Source: Gordonia jinghuaiqii
Lineage (GTDB): Bacteria; Actinomycetota; Actinomycetes; Mycobacteriales; Mycobacteriaceae
Direction of reading: 5' to 3'
NCBI RefSeq assembly: GCF_014041935.1
Contig: NZ_CP059491.1
Span: 5,022,001-5,086,000, forward strand
DNA: 64,000 nucleotides
Shown: piece by piece, positions 27,471 to 36,480 of the stretch
How the letters are laid out: each line of letters opens with the position of its first letter
Position numbering within the stretch: position 1 is the stretch's first letter
Made by a program: the position numbers and the translations under genes
The notes under the pieces: generated by a model
Database searches by the model: none
What the model saw: the letters and a program-made list of their open reading frames with translations, nothing else
Told to the model about the DNA's origin: nothing

Positions 27471-28235
27471 TCAGCCCTGCTGCTGACCCAACTGCTGGCT
27501 GATCTGCTGGTTGATCTGCTGCAGACTCGGCACCGTCATTCCGGGCAGATGCCCCTGGATGGTGCGCAGCACAGACGTGTCGTCGCGGACCTTCTCGCTC
27601 GATTGGACGAGAACCGTTCCGCTACCGGTGAAGTCGAACTGTCGCTCCTCCCCGGAGTTGAGGCCCATCCGCCGGCCGGCGGCCGCGATGAAGCTGTTGA
27701 CCCATGCCTCGTCGTAGTGATGGCTCGGCGACGGACAATCCGACCAGCCCACGAGGGCTTCGGGGTCGACGCGCACGGGCGGTTCGACGAACATCACCGG
27801 CCCGTTCGACGAGGCGAGGAACTTGCCGGTGCCGATGAGCGTGAGGAACCCGGGGACGATCGACTGGTTGAGCGACAGACTCGGCTGGAACGCCAGCAGA
27901 TTGGCCGCGCGGATGGTGAGGTTGCCGTCGTCGAGGTCGTAGGCGTTGATGTCGTATCCGCGGTCACCGATGATCAGCTTGCCCTGCCCCTCGACGACGA
28001 CGTAGTCGCCGAGATACAGCGGGGCGGAAAACTGCTGGGCGACCATCTGGAGCACACTGCCCTGCAGCCCCTGCGTCAACGCGGTGAACTGCATCTGTCC
28101 GTAGTAGGCGATCATCGCGCCCTTGGACATGAACCACGGCTGGGACACGTCGATGCAGAACGAGTAATTGTTGTCCGGCACATTGTCATCCGCGGGCAGG
28201 CTCATCGGATTCCACACGGTGTTGAGTTGGCTCAC
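27471..28235 (-). CDS. AIM24-family protein, third gene of the leftward AIM24 operon
   Basis: A 254-residue AIM24 (DUF124) beta-rich protein. Family features include Gly-rich strands (YLGDYVVVEGQGKLIIGDRGYDIN) and a late SGTVLVQSSEK segment like the ends of the other two copies. It is longer than they are and ends with a Gln-rich tail (INQQISQQLGQQQG). The GTG at 28235 overlaps the stop of the preceding gene (GTGA) and has GGAGGAG upstream. The longer open frame to 29006 is a shadow. AIM24 proteins often accompany TerD genes; their molecular role in bacteria is not established. Confidence 0.85.
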   Translation of the reverse strand: MSQLNTVWNPMSLPADDNVPDNNYSFCIDVSQPWFMSKGAMIAYYGQMQFTALTQGLQGSVLQMVAQQFSAPLYLGDYVVVEGQGKLIIGDRGYDINAYDLDDGNLTIRAANLLAFQPSLSLNQSIVPGFLTLIGTGKFLASSNGPVMFVEPPVRVDPEALVGWSDCPSPSHHYDEAWVNSFIAAAGRRMGLNSGEERQFDFTGSGTVLVQSSEKVRDDTSVLRTIQGHLPGMTVPSLQQINQQISQQLGQQQG

Positions 28236-28948
28236 AGCTTCTCCTCCGATGCCTGCACGTAGACGATGCCCTGTCCGGAGCACTCCAATTGCATTGCCTC
28301 GCCGCCCGAACGGCCGACGTTGCGCCAGCTCATGGCCGATCGCAGACTGGTGTCGACCTGACCGGCCGAACCCACGAACGCCTGCGGGTCGACGGTGACG
28401 GGCGGCTTCTGGGGAGACACCTCCAGTTCGAAGATCCCGCCGTGCCCCAGCATCACTGCCGTACCGGGACCGGAGAGCTGCGTCGTGAACATCCCCTGGC
28501 CGGTGACCGCGCCGGCCGCCGCGGACCGCAGCGCGCCGAACAGTCCCCCGCCACCCCCGCCACCGTTCCCCTGCGAGGCGACCGAGACCACCGACGCCTG
28601 CAGGTTGGCCGAGTACGCCAGCAGGCGCGACGCCTCGACGCGCATGATCCCGCCGACAGACCCGAGATCCACCACGTGGACCTCGATACCGAGGAAGCCG
28701 TAGTGCACCTCGCCGTTGCCCTGCGCGATCATCGTCGACTCGTGTTCGCCTGCGAGCATGCGTCCGGCCATGCCGCCCATCGCTCCCAGACCTGGCATAC
28801 CGCCGCCCATTCCGCCTGCTCCCGCGATCTGGTGCGGCTGGAAGTGCACGTTGCCCTTGTAGAAGAGCATCGCCCCACGGCGCGCGATCACCGGACCGCT
28901 GCGGCCGATGTCGACGCAGACGACTTTGCTGTTGACCTTGGTGAACAT
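28232..28948 (-). CDS. AIM24-family protein, second gene of the operon
   Basis: A 238-residue AIM24-domain protein. It starts MFTKVNSKVVCVDIG, has a Gly/Met-rich loop (AGGMGGGMPGLGAMGGMAGRM, about residues 43-63) and ends with SGQGIVYVQASEEKL, parallel to the ends of its neighbours. No catalytic motif is apparent. It lies 17 bp after the first AIM24 gene and overlaps the third by 4 bases, so the three paralogues form one operon next to terD and the DUF475 gene. Sequence divergence between the copies suggests separate subunits of a complex rather than recent duplication (inference). Confidence 0.87.
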   Translation of the reverse strand: MFTKVNSKVVCVDIGRSGPVIARRGAMLFYKGNVHFQPHQIAGAGGMGGGMPGLGAMGGMAGRMLAGEHESTMIAQGNGEVHYGFLGIEVHVVDLGSVGGIMRVEASRLLAYSANLQASVVSVASQGNGGGGGGGLFGALRSAAAGAVTGQGMFTTQLSGPGTAVMLGHGGIFELEVSPQKPPVTVDPQAFVGSAGQVDTSLRSAMSWRNVGRSGGEAMQLECSGQGIVYVQASEEKL

Positions 28949-28965
28949 CTCGCGTTACCTCGCCC

Positions 28966-29586
28966 TCACCGCTCGGCAGGTTGGATCGACACGACGCCGC
29001 TGCCATCCCAGCGCAACGAGAACGCCTCGCCGCTGCCCTGTCCGAGGGCCGAGCGCCACGAGACGTCGGTGACGAAGGACTGGCTCAATTGTCCTCGCGC
29101 GCAGACGAATGCGTCGGGATCGACGACCAGCGGGTACTGCAGTGACACCTCGAGATGGATCAGCGGCCCCCCATTGGAGAGCAGGGCGATCTGACCGTGC
29201 CCGGTCACTGTCGTGGTGAACAAACCCTGCCCCGACGACGCCCCTCGCAGACCCGCGAAGGTCACGTTGGTCTGCAGATTGCCGTTGAGCACCATCAGTT
29301 GCTGGGACTCCACCTGCAATGTCTCGTTGTTCAATTCGATGATCGTCGTCTCGGCCGCGTTGTGGGCGAAGTAGACGACGCCGCTGCCCGCGGCCTCCAT
29401 CAGCGACAGGGCCTCGCCGGTTGCGCGCTGCTTGAGCCCCGCCAGCACGCCGTCGCCACCCCCGAAACCCGCCGACTTGAACGTGACCTGGCCCTCATAG
29501 GCCACCATCGACCCGCTGATCGCGCGGACCGCGGTGTTGTTGAGCCTGGCCTCGACCACGCGTTTGGAGCGTTGTACCAACTGCAT
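28966..29586 (-). CDS. AIM24-family protein, first gene of the operon
   Basis: A 206-residue AIM24-domain protein (MQLVQRSKRVVEARLNNTAV; ISGSMVAYEGQVTFKSAG; SGVVSIQPAER end). The ATG at 29586 is the start. The open frame to 29910 lies across the divergent promoter region and has no support. It heads the leftward operon and shares a 200-bp spacer with the rightward biosynthetic operon starting near 29786, so both could respond to one regulator. Confidence 0.87.
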   Translation of the reverse strand: MQLVQRSKRVVEARLNNTAVRAISGSMVAYEGQVTFKSAGFGGGDGVLAGLKQRATGEALSLMEAAGSGVVYFAHNAAETTIIELNNETLQVESQQLMVLNGNLQTNVTFAGLRGASSGQGLFTTTVTGHGQIALLSNGGPLIHLEVSLQYPLVVDPDAFVCARGQLSQSFVTDVSWRSALGQGSGEAFSLRWDGSGVVSIQPAER

Positions 29587-29785
29587 TCGACGTGCCTCTC
29601 TCGCGCCGCGGGGAGGCCGCCACCCGGTCTCCCTCGTCTGGTCCTCGACTCGGCCCGAGAGCCGCTCGATCCACCGGCCATCCCCGCACACCCCGGCAGC
29701 CCGCACCCGATCACGTCCCGGCCGGTCTCCGCCACAAGTCCGGAATCCGGCCTCATACGGAGATGAAAATAGCCGATAGCATCGT

Positions 29786-30979
29786 GTGGTGCCCGGAAAC
29801 TTCGTACGTCGATGGTTCGGGGACGATTCACGCACGAAATCCGCACCACCTGCATCATCGGAACAAATGACAGCGGCGTTCCTGGAGGCCGAGTCCGTCC
29901 TCGCCGACATCGATCAGGCCGTGCGCGTGGCAGCCTCCAGAGACCCCCGTTCACAGCTGCGGGCCGCGTGGTCGGCACTGCGCGAGCAGCACGCCGCGGC
30001 CACCGCCGACTACCTCGAGCTGGTGTCGCCGCCCGAGGGCACCCGTGTGCGCGCGCAGCAGTACGAGCGAGCCACCGAAGCGCTGCGCACCGTAACCGCG
30101 GCGATGAGGCGGTTCGCCGAGGTGAACGCAGACCCGCTCGAACGGGCCCGGGCAAACCTCCGCGCGGCGACGGCCGGGGACCACGAGGCACGGGTGGCGG
30201 CTCATCGGTCGCTGTCCGCCCTCGAGAACGCATCTCCGGCTGTCGGCCGGCTTCGGTCTGTGTCGTTGGCCACCGAAGCCCTCGACCGCGCATTGACAGT
30301 ATTCGAACAGAGTACGGACATCCTCGACCGCCAGACGGCGGCGGCGGCGGTGGTCGCGGCGGCCCGGCGACTCGAACAACTCCTCGCCGAGGCGCCCGAC
30401 TTCGCCGACCGCGCCCGTCGCGTCATCCGGTCGGTGGAGACACGTCGCAACGCCATCTCGACGCGCAGCGAACAGGTTCCCGACACGCTGTCGGCATTGC
30501 GGCGCGAGTTCAGTGCCGAATGCTCTGTGGACCTGCAGCGCAACGGAATTCTCGTCGACGAGCGGTTGGCCGAGGCCGACGCCGAGCTCGCCACCGCCCG
30601 CTCGCTGCTCGATGCGGCGCCCGACCAGGCGATCGAGCAGGCCGAGGCCGCCCGGGAGGATCTGGCCGTGGCCGAACAGTCCGTCGACGCCGTTCTGGAC
30701 CGGCTCCGGGTCCTGCGCGAGGTTCGTGCCGATCCGCAAGGCGCCGAACAACGCGTCCGATTCCGACTCCGCGACGCTCAACTGTTTGCCGTCAATCACA
30801 CGCTGGTTGACGAATGGGGTTCGGTCCTCGATGCTCAGGCCGACCGGATCGAGCGTGCGAAGCGAGACCTCGATCGTGTCCACCCCGACTACTGGGCGTA
30901 CCTCACGCAGCTGCGGGCGGTGGACGACCGGATCACCGAAATCGTTTCCCGGATGAGAGGACAGGTGGCCGCGCGATGA
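29786..30979 (+). CDS. Coiled-coil protein heading the Ter biosynthetic operon
   Basis: A 397-residue, almost entirely helical, Ala/Arg/Glu-rich protein with heptad-like stretches (for example ERARANLRAATAGDHEARVAAHRSL in two parts and AIEQAEAAREDLAVAEQSVDAVLDRL). There is no signal peptide or membrane helix and no catalytic motif. TAGCAT at 29776-29781 is a good -10 box. It would place a leaderless start on the second GTG at 29789, so the true N-terminus may be one codon later. Its stop overlaps the lyase start (ATGA). It may be a scaffold for the following enzymes; this is inference from position. Confidence 0.75.
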   Translation: MVPGNFVRRWFGDDSRTKSAPPASSEQMTAAFLEAESVLADIDQAVRVAASRDPRSQLRAAWSALREQHAAATADYLELVSPPEGTRVRAQQYERATEALRTVTAAMRRFAEVNADPLERARANLRAATAGDHEARVAAHRSLSALENASPAVGRLRSVSLATEALDRALTVFEQSTDILDRQTAAAAVVAAARRLEQLLAEAPDFADRARRVIRSVETRRNAISTRSEQVPDTLSALRREFSAECSVDLQRNGILVDERLAEADAELATARSLLDAAPDQAIEQAEAAREDLAVAEQSVDAVLDRLRVLREVRADPQGAEQRVRFRLRDAQLFAVNHTLVDEWGSVLDAQADRIERAKRDLDRVHPDYWAYLTQLRAVDDRITEIVSRMRGQVAAR

Positions 30980-32193
30980 CCACCACGGCACGCCACGAGG
31001 GACCCGGGCTGGAACCCGGGCAGATCAGGCATTTCGATCATCTGGGACTCCACGCGAGTGAACTGCTCTTCCACCGGCATCCCGAGTCGATCGACTCGAG
31101 CTGGCCCGCACACCGGCTCGCCGTCGCGTTGGGGGCCACGCTCTACGTGCCGGCGACGCGGCCAGACCTCGCCGAGGTGATCCGCAGACGACGCGCGGGA
31201 GGCGTTATCTCGATGGTCATCGACCTCGAGGATGCGGTCGCCGACGACGAGGAGGCGCAGGCGATCGACCACGCGGTCACCGCCCTCCGTGACATCGCCG
31301 AGAATCCCGGCCGGCCCATGCTCCTGTTCGTCCGGCCGCGCGCCGCCGACCGGATCATGCCGATCGCCTCGGCCCTCGGTCCCACGTCCGTTCTGACCGG
31401 TTTCGTGATTCCGAAGTTCAACTCGGACAACGCACACGATGCGTTGGACGCAGTCCGGGAGGCCGGCAAGGTGCTCGGCCATCACCTGTGGATGATGCCG
31501 GTCCTGGAATCCGCGTCGGTCGTGCACCGAGAGACCCGCGACGAAGAGCTCGCGGCGATCGCGTCGGTGCTCGCCGCGAACCGTGAACATGTCCTCGCGG
31601 TGCGCATCGGCGCCACCGACATCTGCGGATACTTCGGCATCCGACGCGACCGCGACCTCACGATCTACGACGTCCGGGTCGCCGCCGACGTGATCGCCGC
31701 GATCGTCAACCACCTCGGGCGCAGTGACGAATCGGGCTTCGTCGTGACCGGGCCGGTGTGGGAGTACTTCGCCGATCACGAGCGACTCTTCCAACCGACG
31801 CTGCGGCACACCCCTTTTCGTGAGAACGATGCGGTCTATTTCCGGCAGCAGCTGGTCAGCCGCGACATGGACGGCCTCCTGCGTGAGATCACTCTCGACC
31901 GCGCCAACGGCCTGCACGGCAAGACCGTCATCCACCCCGCACACGTGGCGGCGGTACACGCATTGTCGGCCGTGACCCACGAGGAGTACCACGACGCGCT
32001 CGACATCCTCGCCGGCGAGTCGGGCGGGGTGCGGGCGTCGTCGTACCGGAACAAGATGAACGAGGCGAAACCACACCGCAACTGGGCGTTGCGGGTGATG
32101 GACCGGGCGGCGGCGTTCGGCGTGACGCGTCAGGGCGTTTCCTTTGTCGATGTCCTCACCGCACTCGCGAACCCGGGATCGGGGCCCGCGTGA
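30976..32193 (+). CDS. Citrate-lyase-like C-C bond lyase of Ter clusters
   Basis: A 405-residue TIM-barrel HpcH/HpaI-superfamily protein, longer than stand-alone CitE. Motifs include VISMVIDLEDAVADDEEA (metal site), VIPKFNSDNAHDAL, RIGATDICGYFGIRRD and a C-terminal HGKTVIHPAHVAAV. This is the C-C lyase subfamily described in TerD-linked operons, where it is predicted to process a sugar or nucleoside-like metabolite. It overlaps both neighbours by 4 bases (ATGA before, GTGA after). It is not closely similar to the CitE-like lyase at 5063-5971. The substrate is unknown. Confidence 0.85.
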   Translation: MTTTARHEGPGLEPGQIRHFDHLGLHASELLFHRHPESIDSSWPAHRLAVALGATLYVPATRPDLAEVIRRRRAGGVISMVIDLEDAVADDEEAQAIDHAVTALRDIAENPGRPMLLFVRPRAADRIMPIASALGPTSVLTGFVIPKFNSDNAHDALDAVREAGKVLGHHLWMMPVLESASVVHRETRDEELAAIASVLAANREHVLAVRIGATDICGYFGIRRDRDLTIYDVRVAADVIAAIVNHLGRSDESGFVVTGPVWEYFADHERLFQPTLRHTPFRENDAVYFRQQLVSRDMDGLLREITLDRANGLHGKTVIHPAHVAAVHALSAVTHEEYHDALDILAGESGGVRASSYRNKMNEAKPHRNWALRVMDRAAAFGVTRQGVSFVDVLTALANPGSGPA

Positions 32194-33488
32194 ACACCTC
32201 TGTCGCCCGTGACACCGATTGGGTGACACAGAATTTCGGCGTCGCAATCGAGTCCGTCGACGGTGGGCACCCCGATCACACGGTTCACGATCTGGTCATG
32301 CTCGGCCTGCGCCGCAATCGCCGGCGCGCCCACCTGTTGGTGTCGACCGTGTTGGGCAAGCACATCCCGACGCCGCCGTCCGCCGTCCGCGGTGCGGCCG
32401 ACGACCTGGGCTCGGCGATCATCGAGCGGATCGGCGCCGACGCCGCGCGCGACGCAATCGTCTTCGGCTTCGCCGAGACCGCCACCGGACTCGGACACTG
32501 TGTCGCCGAGCGACTCTGCGCCTCGCGTTACCTCCATTCGACGCGCCGCAGGATGCCTGGGGTGACCGTGTCCGGCACCTTCGAGGAAGGACACTCCCAC
32601 GCGACGACGCACCTGCTGCAACCGAGCAACCCGGAGTTCCTCGACGCCACCACCCCCGAGGAGACCCTGATCCTCGTCGACGACGAGGTCTCGACGGGCA
32701 AGACCGCGCTGGGCGCCATCGCGGCGATCATCGCCGCGCGGCCACGTACGCGTTTCGTCGTGGCGTCGCTGGTGGACATGCGTACTCCCGCTCAGCGCTC
32801 CGACTGTGATACCGCTGCAGCCGATCTCGGCGTCGAAGTTGCCTACGTCGCGCTCGCTTCCGGCTCCATCGCGCTGCCGCCGAACCTCCTCGACGATGTG
32901 TGGGCACTGGAGTCCGGGGACCTCAATCCCTCGGCGCCACACCGCGGCGACGTCACGATGGTGCCCGTCGAGTGGCCGACCTCGGTGCCCGACGGCGGTC
33001 GGCACGGATTCCTCCGGACTGATACCGAGGCCTTCCGCCAGGCGGCCGATGCCGCCGCCGACACGCTGGCCACCCACCTGGACCCGCAACGGCCCGTCGT
33101 CGTGCTCGGTCACGAGGAGCTCATGTACGCGCCGCTGTGCATCGGCGAGCGTCTTGCCTCCGTCGGCTTCGAGACGAGGTATCAGACAACCACCCGGTCG
33201 CCCGCCCAGGTCCACGACGTGACCGGCTATCCACTCCGACGCGGATTCCGTTTCCCCGCACCGGAGTCCGATCCACATGCCCCCAGATACGTCTACAACG
33301 TCGCCACCCCGGCGGCACCCGATCCGCAGGTGGTGCTGGTCGTCGACTCCCCTGCCGACACCGCCGAACTCCACGCGCCGGGCGGGCTCATCGATGTCCT
33401 CACCGACGCCGGGCACCCCGTGACCGTGGCCGTACTCCCGGCGACCGGCCAGTCCGCCCTCGCCCGGGCCCGGCAGGCGGCGCGGTGA
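32190..33488 (+). CDS. Phosphoribosyltransferase with C-terminal TRSP-type domain
   Basis: A 432-residue protein. The first 230 residues form a type I phosphoribosyltransferase domain with the PRPP-binding motif LILVDDEVSTGKTALG (residues 160-175) and FGFAETATGLGH earlier. The C-terminal half (about 270-430, with VVLGHEELMYAPLCIGERL and RYVYNVA) resembles the TRSP domain that accompanies these enzymes in Ter clusters. It is predicted to join a ribose phosphate to an unidentified base-like moiety. The GTG start overlaps the lyase stop (GTGA), and the next gene follows at TGATG. Confidence 0.85.
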   Translation: MNTSVARDTDWVTQNFGVAIESVDGGHPDHTVHDLVMLGLRRNRRRAHLLVSTVLGKHIPTPPSAVRGAADDLGSAIIERIGADAARDAIVFGFAETATGLGHCVAERLCASRYLHSTRRRMPGVTVSGTFEEGHSHATTHLLQPSNPEFLDATTPEETLILVDDEVSTGKTALGAIAAIIAARPRTRFVVASLVDMRTPAQRSDCDTAAADLGVEVAYVALASGSIALPPNLLDDVWALESGDLNPSAPHRGDVTMVPVEWPTSVPDGGRHGFLRTDTEAFRQAADAAADTLATHLDPQRPVVVLGHEELMYAPLCIGERLASVGFETRYQTTTRSPAQVHDVTGYPLRRGFRFPAPESDPHAPRYVYNVATPAAPDPQVVLVVDSPADTAELHAPGGLIDVLTDAGHPVTVAVLPATGQSALARARQAAR

Positions 33489-34615
33489 TGGACATCGTCA
33501 CCACCACGCCGCCGCTTCGCGGGCCGCAGTTCGGGTCGTACGCCCCCGACGAGGTGACCTGGCTGCTGAAGGATCTGTCCGAGGTCGCACTCGAAGCCGA
33601 TCTGCGCGAAAGGGAGCGCCGTATCCAATCCGGCAAGGCCCACTACGCCGAATCGCTGCCGATCGAGTACCAGCCGGGCCGGGAGTACCAGGACCTGTTC
33701 CACGCGACGCTGCGGTCATCGGCACAACGCCTCGCCGAGGCTGTCGGCGTCGTGGCGGAACTGATTCTCGCCGAACGACATACGTCGCCGACACTGGTGT
33801 CGCTCGCACGCGCCGGGACCCCGGTCGGGATCCTGATCCGGCGATGGATGGCCTCGATGCACGGCGGGGACCCACGTCACTACACCATCTCGATCGTTCG
33901 TGGTCGCGGAATCGACACCGTCGCACTGGATCACATCCTGGAGCGGCATCCCGCCGAATCGGTCGTCTTCGTCGACGGCTGGACCGGCAAGGGCGCGATC
34001 CAACGCGAGTTGACCGCGGCGCTCGACGACTATGCGAGTGTCGCCGGCCGCCCGCGGTTGCACGACGAGCTGGCCGTACTCGCCGACCCCGGATCCTGCA
34101 CCACCCTGTTCGGTACGCGTGACGACTTCCTGATCGCCTCTGCGTGCCTGAACTCCACGGTCTCGGGACTGGTGTCGCGCACGGTGCTCAACGCCGATCA
34201 CATCGGTCCGGGAGAATTCCACGGCGCCAAGTTCTATCGCCATCTCACCGACTTCGACGTCTCGGGTGTACTGCTCGACACCGTGAGTGCCGAGTTCGGT
34301 GCCGTCGCCGAGCGCGTCGCCGCCACACTCGCCGGCATGACACCCGAGATGCGCAGACCCACCTGGTCGGGATGGCGATCGGTGGAACACCTCCAGACCG
34401 AGTACGGCCTCTCGTCGATCAACCTGGTCAAACCCGGTGTGGGTGAGACCACCCGCGTACTGCTGCGCCGGGTGCCGTGGCGCATCCTGGTCCGCGACGC
34501 GGACCTGCCCGAACATCGCCACATCCGGCTCCTGGCCGCCGAACGCGATGTGCCCGTCGAGGTCTCGCCCGGCCTGGGGTATTCCTGCGTCGGGCTCATC
34601 AAGGAGGACGCGTGA
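33488..34615 (+). CDS. StiP-type phosphoribosyltransferase-like protein with PELOTA-like C-terminus
   Basis: A 375-residue protein of the Ter-linked StiP/PRTase_1 group. The core includes SLARAGTPVGILIRRW, SIVRGRGID and VVFVDGWTGKGAIQREL, the last being a PRPP-loop-like stretch. The C-terminal 80 residues (TTRVLLRRVPWRILVRDADLPEHRHIRLLAAERDVPVEV, read in parts) resemble the PELOTA RNA-binding domain of this family. The name StiP has been tied to a cysteine protease, but no protease motif is evident here. The ATG at 33488 shares one base with the preceding stop. It probably works with the adjacent phosphoribosyltransferase on the same metabolite. Confidence 0.82.
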   Translation: MDIVTTTPPLRGPQFGSYAPDEVTWLLKDLSEVALEADLRERERRIQSGKAHYAESLPIEYQPGREYQDLFHATLRSSAQRLAEAVGVVAELILAERHTSPTLVSLARAGTPVGILIRRWMASMHGGDPRHYTISIVRGRGIDTVALDHILERHPAESVVFVDGWTGKGAIQRELTAALDDYASVAGRPRLHDELAVLADPGSCTTLFGTRDDFLIASACLNSTVSGLVSRTVLNADHIGPGEFHGAKFYRHLTDFDVSGVLLDTVSAEFGAVAERVAATLAGMTPEMRRPTWSGWRSVEHLQTEYGLSSINLVKPGVGETTRVLLRRVPWRILVRDADLPEHRHIRLLAAERDVPVEVSPGLGYSCVGLIKEDA

Positions 34616-35466
34616 ACGCCCTGGTCGCCACCGACCTCGACCGGACGATGATCTACTCGCGAGCCGCGATGGGTGAGGCCCAGTTCGCCGCGCTCGACAC
34701 AGTCTGCGTCGAGATCTACCAGAATGCACCGTTGTCGTACATGACCACCACCGCCGTCGAACTGATGACCCGCCTGGCCGTCGAGGTGACCGTGGTCCCG
34801 ACGACCACACGTACGCCCGCCCAGTACGAGCGCATCTCTCTACCGGGAGGCCCGTTCCGGTACGCGGTGGTCAGCAACGGCGGGCGCATCCTGGTCGACG
34901 GGGCCGATGACCCGTTGTGGCGCAGCCACGTCGAGGAGTCCGTCGCGGCCTCGGGCGCCACTCTCGAGGAGATCCTGGCCGAACTGCGTGGCCGCATCGA
35001 CGAGACGTGGGTGAGTTCGCTGCGGACCGCCGACGACCTGTTCTGCTACCTCGTCGTCGACCCGAGAGCGCAACCACCGCAGTTCCTGCCGGCATGGCAC
35101 GACTGGTGTGCCGCACGCGGATGGACGGTGTCCCAGCAGGGCCGGAAGATCTACGCGACACCCCGACCGGTGACCAAGTCATCGGCGATCGCCGAGGTCC
35201 GCCGACGCCTCCTCGACGACGGGACCCTGCAGCCCGGCGCCGAGCTGTACGCGGCGGGCGACGGCTGGCTGGACACCGACCTGCTGCTCGTCGCCGATCA
35301 TGCGATCCGCCCGCGACACGGAGAACTGGAACTACTCGGCTGGTCGGCACCGGGGCTCGCCGTGACCGAAGAGACCGGTGCGCTCGCGGGAGTCGAGATC
35401 CTCCGGTGGTTCGGCGAGCGCTGCGGGCTCGGGCGCGCCGAACCCGCGGGAATCCGGGAGCGCTGA
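34612..35466 (+). CDS. HAD-superfamily hydrolase (Cof-like) of the Ter operon
   Basis: A 284-residue HAD phosphatase. Motif I is TDLDRT with Asp8 and Asp10, a Ser/Thr motif II candidate lies near VVSNGG, Lys189 in PVTKSSAI may serve motif III, and AAGDGWLDTDLL (Asp217, Asp221) is motif IV. The GTG start overlaps the previous stop (GTGA) and has AAGGAGG upstream. As last gene of the operon it probably dephosphorylates the nucleotide-like product. Its stop abuts the stop of the convergent regulator with no gap, so no terminator separates the two transcripts. Confidence 0.87.
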   Translation: MNALVATDLDRTMIYSRAAMGEAQFAALDTVCVEIYQNAPLSYMTTTAVELMTRLAVEVTVVPTTTRTPAQYERISLPGGPFRYAVVSNGGRILVDGADDPLWRSHVEESVAASGATLEEILAELRGRIDETWVSSLRTADDLFCYLVVDPRAQPPQFLPAWHDWCAARGWTVSQQGRKIYATPRPVTKSSAIAEVRRRLLDDGTLQPGAELYAAGDGWLDTDLLLVADHAIRPRHGELELLGWSAPGLAVTEETGALAGVEILRWFGERCGLGRAEPAGIRER

Positions 35467-36207
35467 TCAGCTCGGCATGGGGCCCAGGACGTCGGAGTGG
35501 CCGTGCCGGCGACACCAGCTGATCAGATACCGCGCGTGGAGACCGCACCACCGGTAGACGGCCGCCTGCGTCATCGGCAGTCCCGGTCCGTGCTCGCCGC
35601 GCGCGGTGATGATCGGGCCGAGGTAGTGACTGGTCACCTTGTTGGCGGTGTTCGGTGAGACCTTGGCTGTCCGCGCGAGCGATGCGTTGTCGGCGGCGTT
35701 ACCCGAGGCGATCGCCCCGGCGAGTCGGCCGGCGGTCTGCCCGCGCCGACCGGTGAGCAGTTCGTAGAGTGGCGGCCGGCTTCGGACCCCCGGCGCCTTG
35801 TCCGGCAGGCCTTGCCCCAATGCCACCGCACGCACCACATTCACCAGAGTCGCGAAACCGTCGGACTTCGCGATCACCCCGGCGACCTCGTCCCGCAACC
35901 GCGCCTCGTCGATGTGGTCGACTTCCATGTCATGCCCCTGGGTGGCCAGGATCACGGGCGCGCGACGATCGTGCTTGTCCAGCGCGTCGATGACGTCGAG
36001 ACCGTCGAATGTCCACTCGATGTCGGCACGGTTCCAGATCAGGTCCGCCACCACCACGTCGAACCGGACGTTGCCCGCGACGCTGCGGGTGAACTCGTTC
36101 TCACCCGTCGCGACCGTGACCGCAGCGTCCTCGAGAGCACTCTGCAGTGGCCCTGCCACCACGTGTCCCAGAGGTGAGGCGACGAGCACTCGCAAACGGT
36201 TTGGCAC
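35467..36207 (-). CDS. Atypical response-regulator-like protein with C-terminal HTH
   Basis: A 246-residue protein. Residues 1-125 fit a CheY-like receiver: Asp55 in VVVADLIW is the phospho-acceptor position, Thr89 and Lys114 (VIAKSDG) match the switch residues. The acidic pair normally found near residue 11 is replaced by SPLG, so Mg2+-dependent phosphorylation may be lost. A helical region around 165-205 (SLARTAKVSPNTANKVTSHYL) could be a helix-turn-helix. It starts with GTG. No histidine kinase is nearby. It is divergent from a second unusual regulator at 36481 and convergent with the Ter operon, which it may control (inference). Confidence 0.7.
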   Translation of the reverse strand: MPNRLRVLVASPLGHVVAGPLQSALEDAAVTVATGENEFTRSVAGNVRFDVVVADLIWNRADIEWTFDGLDVIDALDKHDRRAPVILATQGHDMEVDHIDEARLRDEVAGVIAKSDGFATLVNVVRAVALGQGLPDKAPGVRSRPPLYELLTGRRGQTAGRLAGAIASGNAADNASLARTAKVSPNTANKVTSHYLGPIITARGEHGPGLPMTQAAVYRWCGLHARYLISWCRRHGHSDVLGPMPS

Positions 36208-36480
36208 GGTGCGATTCTGCCCGATATCTCCGATTCATGCGCGATCACGCTTCCGATTGAGTGTTTTACGGAGTTTCTGACCCGATTCGACACACATCTG
36301 GTCCCGAAACCCGCTGACTTCCGGGCCGATGTTCGCAAGGCTGAACAAGTAGACGCGGAAGCGGATCCGTTCCATCCCGCGTCGGGATCGCAAGCAGAGT
36401 CGATCGCAGCCGAGCAGCGCCGCGCCATCGTCATCGATGCGCGCACGCCGAGTCGAATGTCGACCCAGGAGGACCGCGAC

